Positions 17,801 through 64,000 of a stretch of DNA of 64,000 nt are shown one piece after another. The first letter of the stretch is position 1, and each line of letters opens with the position of its first letter. The translations under genes and the position numbers were made by a program. The notes below the pieces were generated by a model. That model did not search any database. It saw only the letters and a list, made by a program, of their open reading frames with translations, and had not been told where the DNA came from. Source of the stretch: Elysia crispata (Eukaryota > Mollusca > Gastropoda > Plakobranchidae); assembly GCA_033675545.1 (NCBI GenBank), contig JAWDGP010002624.1, positions 100,001-164,000 on the forward strand, in the 5' to 3' direction.

Positions 17801-20800
17801 TCTTGCAATATTTATTGTGCTTCTAGAAATAATTTTTATTGTGAACAAAAAGATATTTGTCCCAAATTGATGAACTGTAACCATATTTTTCTTAAAAGAA
17901 TTTAAGAGCAAATCTTCTATTTTCAAACTTTCTTTCCTTCTTGCATCCCAAGACTACTATCTTGTGCAGAACATATGTGAAAAGAATTTTTTAAGTAAAC
18001 AGCTGAGGAGAAAACGTTGAGAATATGTTGGAGCTGTATTCTCTGACCCTTTGACTCACATAGCCAGCAAAGGCATTCAACACTTGGTTATCACTAAACC
18101 TTTCACTTACCAGTCATACTGAGGGAGCAAGAAAGAAAAATTCAGATGTTGGAGAATGGGAACAGCATAGTTATTAGTAGATCAGTGAATGAAAAAGAAT
18201 TAGAAAAGCAGAAAGATGCTTGGTTTGGAGGGCAGTGTCAAAATATCATCAAAGATAGATACTAGAAAGAAAGAATTGAGTGGGCTTCAACAGCAGCACA
18301 AATAAATACAAAAAGTAAAAGAGAGAAAGAAAGTATAGCCATGAATGAACATGCTTTGGACTAATTGAAGTTGAATGGAGATGATTGATTGAGTGATGGG
18401 AATCTTAGGCTCAAAGGATAAGGGTAAATTGGATGGATGGTTTTCTCTCCTAGCCTAGTTGTTCTGCACAGTAAAATACTCCTCAACTATAAAACGTTTC
18501 AAATGAAAGGTGAAAAGGCTGAGATGTGCCAGAAATAGTTTCTGCAGTCCTTAAAACAACATTTAACTTTGTTTATCCAAAATATTTAACTACATATATT
18601 TCTTCTTCTACCAGTTCAAGGTGTGTCCGAAACACTTGTGTATCAGCACTGTGAGCACTCGCACTGATCTCTTCCCCCGAGACGTTTCTCACACGTTACT
18701 GACAGACTTCTTTGGCTCTGTGCGAAATGTTGAGCTACTGACAGGTTTGTTTCTTGTCAAGAGGACAATGCTTTCTTTGTTTTACTTTTTTTTGGGTAGG
18801 GGAGATTAGGTTTAATCGCTCTTGCAAAAATGAATCTTTATAATTATTGACCACTGCTAAATCAGATAAGTATTAGTCTTTTAGTTGTAGTGAAATGGAA
18901 TGTAAAGTTTGGAAAAAGTCCTCCAATTGTTATTTTTTTACCTAAAAAAAATAGGTAGACATGTGGCATAATTTATGTATGATTACCTTAAATGAGAAAC
19001 TTAAGTTAACATTTTTCTTAAATCAAGGAAAAATTATCCACTTCTTTACTTTGAATTACATTCTTAGCCACATCTGTAATTAATTATTACAAATTAATTA
19101 TCGCCAATGTTACTACATAAAGTTACAAATGTTTCTGAATTGGGTGATTTGAAACATTTTTTACATGGTGATCCGTTGATCATTGTGTTAAATTATTTTT
19201 AATTTTAGAATCATTAACATTTCAGAGACAAGCCCCCTTTCAAAAATCAACACTTCCTCACCTACCAAAGTAGAGACTTGCAGGTCAGTACTTTTATGCA
19301 TTGAAAGTTTTCCTTATTCTCCTCTCAGTCGAAATTTTTCATTTTGGCTGAATGTTTGATCTTATTTCTTGGATGTGTCGTCTTTATTAGTTAAATTACT
19401 TAGTTTCCATTTAAAGATAATTTTCCTTCTTTTTTTTTTTTTTTGAAGCAAAGATTTTCCCTTGAAATATTCAAATTTTCAATGTTTTAATGAGATAAAA
19501 TATTGGTAGAAAAAAGGCAACAATTACACATAAATTGCTTGTACTTTTAGCTCGAAGTTTAACAAATCACTGTTTAGAGTTGATCATGAGACAGATAAGT
19601 CTTTAGATTTCTTAGTTTAGATTAATTCATCATCACCAATTTACTTTTAATTCATTTCTGACTGACTTGTGTATGTCTGGCCAACCAGTTTTCCTATGGA
19701 AGCCTCACCAGATTACCTAAAAATGGAAAAATTGTTGTAACTTTGTAATCATTTGACTTTCTAGTTGTGTAAGTGGTCGAAACCATGTAGTGATAGAGTT
19801 TTTAGTAGTGCTAAGCAATAGATAGAAATAAGCTTTGACTGATAATGATTAAAAAAGATGCCTGTCCTTTGTGAACTTCGAAAACAAGTGTTTTTCCCAT
19901 CAATTTCTCTCAAAACTAGTGAACGCTTCTAAAATCTCTATTTCCTACTTATTATTCCAGTGGTTTACCAAGTTTAAATTTAAATTTTTAATAGTAGTAG
20001 TAGCAGCAGTGTTTTGTAGTGAAGGTAGTGTTACTTATGATAGTTTTGCTAGTTTTTGTAGTTGTAGAACAATGAAACCTTGAAATTATGAGCTTTGAAA
20101 GTTAAGAGAATTTCTAAAGAATTGGAATTTTTTCTTCATATTTTATACCTTGAATTGAAAAGGGTCCTAGATTTTTTTCTAAAATACATTTAGTTAAAAA
20201 GAGAATATAAATTAGAGGGGAGTTTTTGTCCTCTAGGATGGAATAAAATTAAAAGTTTCCACAATAGTGGTGGATAAAATCTAGCATTATGTGACATATA
20301 ATGATGAGCAATAATCCTGCTTGTAAAGGCCATGCTTGAGAGTTCAGTAAACACCATACCTCAGCCAAAGGCACATTGAACATTGAATAGAAATTGCAGT
20401 TGTTGATTGAAACCTTGGTTGGGTCATTTAGTAGCAGGTTTGAAGCAGCTCAACCTTGACTTTAAAGAAGGTTGTTGCCTCTGTATAAAATCTATTGAAA
20501 TCTTAACAGAAGTAAAATGCACAGAGAACAAAATGTTGGCATCTTACAACATATCAGGAGGGCTTGGTGAACCTTTTGATTGTCAGGTGAAATCCCATAT
20601 CCCATAATGTCTGATAAATAGAAAGCCCAAATAATTTTTATTCTTTTAATAGTTCCCAAGTTTTGGAATTCCATCATAACGGTAGCAGCAGCAGCATTTT
20701 GGTTTTTTTTTGTATACAAGACTTGTACTATCAATGTTATGATTTTGCATTAATGATTTTAAATCATATTTACCTTTTTTTGTTTCATCTGTCTTATATC

Positions 20801-20884
20801 CACAGTAAAGACACATGTAAAGTCATGAATAAAAAGCTAGAGAAGTTTTCCTACCCAGATCAGATTCCAAAAATCCTCATATGA
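8788..20884 (+). CDS. PIGK: PIGK, GPI-anchor transamidase catalytic subunit (11 coding exons)
   Basis: Coding exons 8788-8895, 9115-9260, 10115-10173, 13236-13312, 14144-14255, 15265-15361, 16174-16291, 17484-17594, 18615-18744, 19226-19283 and 20806-20884 join in phase to 364 codons plus stop. The product is a C13-family cysteine peptidase. In the ER it cleaves the C-terminal GPI signal and transfers the protein to GPI, within the complex with GPAA1, PIGS, PIGT and PIGU. Conserved blocks include SGHTNNWAVLV, RFWFNYRH, YGDDVEVDYRGYE, MTGHGGDGFLKFQD (catalytic His169), IDTCQ (catalytic Cys211) and TDFFGSVRNVE. The 42-residue His-Cys spacing equals that of human PIGK. Residues 10-33 look like a signal peptide (MKYTFIFNSC...VGNA). 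The usual C-terminal membrane helix was not found. Confidence 0.95.
9115..9260 (+). CDS. PIGK: PIGK coding exon 2
   Basis: Acceptor ttgcag|GAG and donor CAGATAG|gtatgt; enters in phase 0 and leaves in phase 2. Encodes EQVNEFFKSGHTNNWAVLVD and RFWFNYRHHANVLSLYRSVK, nearly identical to human PIGK. Human has a Cys where this protein has Asp after WAVLV. Confidence 0.97.
10115..10173 (+). CDS. PIGK: PIGK coding exon 3, GC splice donor
   Basis: 59 bases encoding SQIILMVADDMACNPRNPRP, equivalent to human SHIVLMLADDMACNPRNPKP. The exon ends CCAG|gcaagt. The next exon continues the PATVF block only if this GC dinucleotide is the donor, so the intron is GC-AG. Confidence 0.95.
11103..11843 (+). pseudogene. 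Transposon-type ORF remnant in element A
   Basis: A 246-codon open frame with no suitable start, beginning just after a stop at 11100. It includes GGPICSTLDAILNKNN, VLEHHCIPFIQRYRFGLGLL and GEQGGELLHSTIGKIQ. The latter block (H..PF...Y..GLGLLGEQG.E..H) looks like the C-terminus of ORFs that are repetitive in many marine invertebrate genomes. A segment in another frame just upstream, from about 11010, reads MEQHSTASHRQKLNELSRLC and may be the frameshifted N-terminal part. I cannot name the family with confidence. A degraded mobile-element gene is the best reading. Confidence 0.6.
11850..12143. other. Purine-rich low-complexity sequence in element A
   Basis: A short (TA)n and (GA)n run (about 11851-11888) is followed by AAG/GAA-rich DNA whose plus frame is a Lys/Arg/Glu-rich peptide of 75 codons. 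The composition explains the frame; I do not call a gene. Confidence 0.6.
13236..13312 (+). CDS. PIGK: PIGK coding exon 4
   Basis: Acceptor ctgcag, donor GAG|gtgagt, 77 bases, entering in phase 1 and leaving in phase 0. Encodes ATVFNNQNQHINVYGDDVEV and DYRGYE, the PIGK NVYGDDVEVDYR block. Confidence 0.97.
14144..14255 (+). CDS. PIGK: PIGK coding exon 5
   Basis: 112 bases encoding VTVENFIRVLTGRLPESTPR and SKRLLSDERSNILVYMTG; donor ACAG|gtctgt in phase 1. It ends immediately before the catalytic His. Confidence 0.97.
15265..15361 (+). CDS. PIGK: PIGK coding exon 6, catalytic His
   Basis: 97 bases encoding GHGGDGFLKFQDAEEVSNVE and LADAFEQMWQKQ. The His codon is 15267-15269 (residue 169). Donor AGAG|gttagt in phase 2. 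Confidence 0.97.
16174..16291 (+). CDS. PIGK: PIGK coding exon 7, catalytic Cys
   Basis: 118 bases encoding RYHELFFMIDTCQAESMFQK and FYSPNILAVASSRVGEDSLS. The nucleophilic Cys codon is 16205-16207 (residue 211), in the family motif D-T-C-Q. Donor TCA|gtgagt in phase 0. Confidence 0.97.
17484..17594 (+). CDS. PIGK: PIGK coding exon 8
   Basis: 37 codons, HHVDPALGVYVIDRYTYYAL and EFLENVKPGSKKTMAQF, in phase 0 at both ends. Equivalent to the human HQPDPAIGVHLMDRYTFYVL segment. Confidence 0.97.
18615..18744 (+). CDS. PIGK: PIGK coding exon 9
   Basis: 130 bases encoding FKVCPKHLCISTVSTRTDLF and PRDVSHTLLTDFFGSVRNVE; phase 0 to phase 1, donor ACAG|gtttgt. This is the last strongly conserved block. 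Confidence 0.97.
19226..19283 (+). CDS. PIGK: PIGK coding exon 10
   Basis: 58 bases encoding ETSPLSKINTSSPTKVETC in phase with exons 9 and 11. It lies where the family has a poorly conserved hydrophilic linker, so support comes from splice sites and phase plus the initial ET after the FFGSVR block. Confidence 0.75.
20806..20884 (+). CDS. PIGK: PIGK terminal coding exon, no membrane helix
   Basis: After acceptor tccacag the frame reads SKDTCKVMNKKLEKFSYPDQ, then IPKILI and TGA (20882-20884). It aligns with human KEDQMDEKLMEPLKYAEQLPVAQII, after which human continues to WHPPGG and a C-terminal transmembrane helix. No such exon was found downstream. Either the enzyme here ends without the helix, this is an alternative terminal exon, or an exon is missed. 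Confidence 0.65.
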
Positions 20885-21555
20885 TTGGCTGCATCTCTAT
20901 AGGCATTAACTATTGTATAATTTTTATAAATATGTCATTTTGAACCTTTCCATTGTTAAATGCGTTTTGCTGTTTTTGATGCATTGAGTTCACATTTCCT
21001 CAACAAACAGCTCTGCAGGTTCTCTGGCTACATTGCTGATTGTTTGAAATAGCTGGTCTATTACAGAGAGATCAAAGGATTTACTTTTCCTCTTTAAAGA
21101 TTCCCCGTATTATTCAAAGCAAAGGTGAAAAGATAAGGTCCCAAATGCATCTTCTGTGGAAGAGGTCCTGAAAGTGCCGGTAGATCTTAATGAAGGTGCT
21201 TTACTAAATCAACCAAATATTCAGAATATATCGCTGAATGTTTATTCAGTGTGTACAGGAATAAGTTCTAGGACTTAAGTTGCACATTACTAGTAAATGC
21301 AGTAGTTTAAATGGATTAAATGAGATGGTGCTAGTGGCTCAACGTGATTATAAATTTGCGATTTGAGCATAATATTGCCAGATTAACTACAATGTCTACT
21401 TTTTGTGTGTTTGTACTGCATGCTATTCTTTCTTGTTGTGACTCATTTTATTTTTTTTATCTTTTTATGAAATAGAATTTGATGCTTTTTCGTGTCGGAA
21501 ACAAAGTGAATTGCAATAAGATGTAAATATTTTGTTGTGGTGTTTGAAAATGTAT

Positions 21556-23926
<2,371 letters not shown>

Positions 23927-24690
23927 GTATGTATTGGTTAAATTGGACTAAGGAGATAACTGTAAACACAATTATATATTATGGTTAGTGAGTTCTATGG
24001 TATCAAAACATGGCTTACAGCATCAAGAGCTTGATAGATAAACACTTGTTATTTTGCTTTTGATGTAAATGATGCAGTGCTGACGCATCCAAAAACCAAT
24101 GCAATTATTGGTAGAGTCAGTTGTAGAGTTAGGGCCAAGCACTTGTGTAGAGCAGATCTATGAACACGACAGTTTATTTTATCACATTTGTTCTACATTT
24201 TTGCTTACTTCTCCATCATTGATCAAATGCTTGTAATCCATCATTGTTGAGTCAAATTGTTGGTATTGTTGCCAGAGAGTTCAGGCAAGGTGTAGATTCA
24301 CAGATTGAATACTAAGCACTGAAGCTAAAGCACTTCTTTTACTATATTAGTATATGATAATTGACATACAATGCAAGAACGGCCTAGCACACATTAGGGA
24401 AAAGGATAAAATCTAGAGGAGGATGAAAGGAGGGCACCTGTGTAAAAAATCTATGCCCTTTCTGCTGGATGTTTTTTCTATCTGAATGGATTGAAAAAAT
24501 TAATGAAATTTAAACATTACAAAGATAATGATATAATTTATAGAACTGCTTATTTTTCAGGCATACTTTTCTTCACTGTTCCTGACTATGTAATTTGTTT
24601 TTATGATTGGATGGGAAGAGTCCTTGAAGTAAGATTGTCCCCTCTGAGCTTGGCAGTTGTGAACAAAGCAAAACATCTTAACTTTCACTC

Positions 24691-24721
<31 letters not shown>

Positions 24722-27691
24722 TGAAATGAAAAAAAAAAGACATTTACATGAAAGTGAGGTGTATTCTTAGAGACAAATGAAAATTCTAAAATTTAAAATT
24801 ATTTTGTTCATCAAGATTTGTTAACAGGCAATAGAGGGTAATTGTGATTGATTGAATGTACAATTTACAAACATAATGCATAACCAAGGAAATCTCAGCA
24901 CTTGGAGGCTAGGAAAAATCAAGATGATAGGCAGGGTTGAAAAGACAATAGCTCAATAGCATGGAATGAGTTGGAAAATCACCAGAGTTCCTCAACCAAC
25001 CAACCATGAGTGATTGTGGGAAATCAAGTCAATGTTTTAATATGTAAAGCACTTTGAGAAATACAGTGGATTAAAAGCTTTATAGTATCTCATTGACACA
25101 GAAAAAACTTTCTATGTGAAGTAGCAAAGTGAGATTCGATTTTGTTATGGATGAGAGGGTGTTGAACATTACTTCATGGAGAAATAGTGATTAAGAGATA
25201 TGGTATGAAGAGGTGAGTAAAGTGTTATGCCTGGTTATTCAGCTAATTTTATTTTACTTCGAAATAAGCTGCTTTCATGCATGATCTGCCTTTTAATTGA
25301 AGTGATAAGTAAGGTAAGACTTTGGGATGGGATAAAAGAGAAGATTTTTATTAATGTGATTTATGTTGTGCTAAAGCTTTGTAGGAATTTTCTTATATGT
25401 AAACATATCTCTATTTAGCTTGAGTGCTCTGGGAAGAAATTTTCATACAGTACATAATTTGTGTTTTAGTCACAAATACTTTATACTGTATTTAGTTCTG
25501 CAACAGCAGCTATCTGTCATGCCAAGGGTAGTTATAAGGGTATCCCTCATTCTAGGATTGTTTATTTCCAAAGAGAAAGTCAAATACCAGGACAAGAGAC
25601 AGAGATATAAATATGCTTGGCTTTCTCTAATACACGTTAATTATGGAATCAAAACTGATTTAAGGATAATTGTTTTTCCAAGCTATTTTCAATACAGGCC
25701 CAACTGTACATCAGTTGTGGGGCTCCTCATTGGACTTAACATTTGAGGTGTGCCAATTGCTTTATAGAATACTCATAAATATGAAGCCTGAGTTTGAGCA
25801 TTTCGTGTACATCAAGATATGTCAGCTTTTTTCCATACTTGATTGTTTCAGTTTATTTCATTAAACTAAATCATAATCAGATTTGTACAAATCAAAATAG
25901 TCGCGGTTGTAAAATATGTTTACCCGTCTCGTTGATGACTAGTGAGACCCAATCAGAAAAATAATGTTGCAGCATTCCTTGCTTTTTTTTTTTTGGTCGA
26001 GGTATAGCAATCAAGATTTGAAAACGTTTTGTAGTTCTACAACTCATGGAACTAACAATTAACATACATAAATCTAATGTTTTGAATTCTGAAAACTACA
26101 AGAAGATATTTTGGTGCTTTTTTAAATTTTTTACTGTAGCATGTATGATGCATGCTTAAGTTTCTTTGATTTGCTATGTTCCTTTTTTTGTTTTTAATGT
26201 TCATTTTGCTACAAATCCTACTTATTCTGAATAAAATCAGTTTTGGCTAAAATAATAAAGTTGCTCTTGTCTCATTTTCATTTGCAAGTAACATGATTTT
26301 ATTTGTGCAGAGGTATGCTGGTTATTTGTTTTCAATTTTGAATCTATCTAAAATACACCTTAATAACCTGATGATCTACCAGAGGAAAAAAATCAGTTTA
26401 TCCTCTCAATATTTCAGACATTAGTTTAAGGAACTAATTGGCCATGGATAGCTGAACATTGTAATACGTATAAATTGAAAAAAAGATTTAGATTTAAAGC
26501 AGAACTGATGCCAAGTGCTAGTAGATACATGTATATTGATGATAACTGAGACTCATGACTTTTAAACTATTATTCAACTCGGTTGCATAACACCATCACC
26601 CTCAGAAGCCACATGCTTGAAATTTTGTTCATGACCAGAGATCATCAAATTTTGTATTAATAAGCAATTTAGGACAATTTAGGTGCTACTCTTGATATGT
26701 TATGATAATGTTGGGATAGCTAAGCAATCCCATTTTTTGTGATTAATCAACTGTTTAGCAAACAATGTCGGTTCTAGATCCAGATCTAAAACTGCTGCAC
26801 AGATAGTTCATTTTAAGACAGAAGCTAAAAGAAATGGTCAGATTGTATTTTTCGAAATGATAGTTCATTTTGCCTGAATCATCCTGGCTGTCTCGTATAT
26901 TTATTACAAAAGTTACATTTAAGACAACAGAAAGGTAACCGAGCTGTTGACAATAACAAAGTTTAAAAAAATAAAGACTGAATAAAATCTTCTAAATCAT
27001 TTTATTTTTTTAATACAACATTGAGAAAAAGGATAAGTACAACATTTAGTAAAACTGAGAAAACCATTGACAAAAGTTACATTTAATTCCCTCAATTTAC
27101 AAATAAATTAACTAATAAATGTACAAACCAGAGAAGTTGCAGGTAATTACATAATCTCTTCATTTTTCAGTTGGTGTAGAGTAACAATTGACTTTATACA
27201 ATTTTTGAAAAGCGGGTTTTAAATATTGGTTGGATTTGAACTTTTTTTACAAAACATTTGAGAGCATTATTATTGCACTTTCATTTTTGATGATTTACAG
27301 GTATAGGCCATATGTTTTAAAAGCAACAATGTACATTTATTGCATTTTGCCTTGTTTTCTTTTGCTGATTAGATTTTTCAAGTGCTACATATCTAATATA
27401 AAGGAAAACTGAGAAAAGATTTAAACGCATCTACAATCAATGTATAAAGAGTGTTTCTTTCAAAGCCTTACTTCAAAACTGATCCAGTAAGTAGTTCATA
27501 GTCACATAAGGTTCTTTCGAACAGAGTTACACCTAATCAAAATATATTTACCATTAATTATCCTTAGAACTTTGTCAGTGACTTCAAAAGATATGTTCTT
27601 ACAATTATCATGATCTCAGTTCACATGCTCTATCAAAGTTAAAAAAAACATGTATATAAAAATTACTACCTTTTATCATTAAAAAATTTAG

Positions 27692-27697
27692 TTTATT
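27692..27697 (-). terminator. Candidate poly(A) signal of the MALRD1-like gene
   Basis: AATAAA on the minus strand about 40 nt after the stop codon. Another AATAAA lies at 27006-27001. AT-rich DNA makes chance hits common. Confidence 0.3.
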
Positions 27698-27736
27698 TCA
27701 TGCAAATTTATAAATCTGTTAGGTTGTTTGTTCCTC

Positions 27737-63773
<36,037 letters not shown>

Positions 63774-64000
63774 CTGCAAAAAAAGGATAAAGGAAAGATT
63801 TCAAATTTGTTTGCTTTCTCTGTGACGTTTTAAATAAATATGAATATTTTTTTTCTTTTATAAATCATCTCTAAACTGTTTATACTGATTTACACAAGTA
63901 CTACAAATGTAAAAAGTACTGGAGAGGAGGAAGATGGATCTGAATATGAAACTTGCAATCTGGAAAAATACTTTTTTATGATCATTGTGAAATTAAAAAT
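63774..64000. other. Upstream intron of the MALRD1-like gene
   Basis: AT-rich intronic sequence up to the window edge; no exon seen. Exon 1 here is preceded by a proper acceptor and enters mid-codon, so the gene continues beyond position 64000. Confidence 0.75.

Noticed and set aside
24491-27412. Short plus frames at 24491, 25227, 25420 and 27230
   Set aside because: AT-rich hydrophobic frames with no domain; I also checked them as candidates for the missing PIGK membrane exon and found no WHPPGG-type motif.

Overview
The window is animal nuclear DNA: AT-rich, with phase-consistent spliceosomal introns, many long (CT)n tracts, minisatellites and DNA-transposon remnants. The gene set and intron style suggest a lophotrochozoan, perhaps a gastropod mollusc. 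That is inference; no mitochondrial, rRNA or species-specific marker is present. Almost all simple open frames (long SLSL, ERER, IYIY and LLHAS-type peptides) are translations of microsatellites or minisatellites and are not genes.

Three genes are supported. (1) On the minus strand at the left edge are the first two coding exons of an adenylate kinase 5 (AK5) orthologue, positions 8415 to 2362; the gene runs off the left side. (2) Head-to-head with it, 372 bp between start codons, is PIGK (8788-20884, plus): the GPI-anchor transamidase catalytic subunit in 11 coding exons (364 aa), with the catalytic His169 and Cys211 in place. The PIGK/AK5 divergent pair is also found in human. (3) Tail-to-tail with PIGK is a giant MALRD1-like gene (27737-63773, minus, 5' end outside the window). 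Its 41 coding exons give one frame of 5,044 codons: 25 MAM domains, 14 LDL-receptor class A modules, one EGF-like domain, a Pro/Ser-rich stalk, one membrane helix and a short tail with two NPxY motifs.

The most interesting structure lies inside the MALRD1-like gene. Its ectodomain looks like two tandem copies of a nine-MAM/three-LDLa super-unit, matching domain by domain and in linker signatures, followed by a third partial copy. Copy 1 is spread over about 20 kb and some 30 exons; copy 2 occupies about 6 kb and lies mostly in a single 5,874-bp exon. This points to very uneven intron loss or an intron-poor duplication.

A second notable structure is a pair of DNA transposon-like elements with the same terminal inverted repeat (CACGGCTGTT...AACAGCCGTG), a shared subterminal TTAGTTT box and 4-bp target-site duplications. 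One (10262-12802) sits in PIGK intron 3, which has a GC-AG splice pair, and carries a 246-codon open frame. The other (21556-23926) lies between PIGK and the MALRD1-like gene and contains an 832-bp CT microsatellite.

Roles, from family knowledge: PIGK cleaves the GPI signal of proproteins in the ER and attaches the GPI anchor; AK5 interconverts adenine nucleotides; the MALRD1-like protein should be a large type I surface or endosomal protein. Nothing in the sequence suggests the three act in one pathway.
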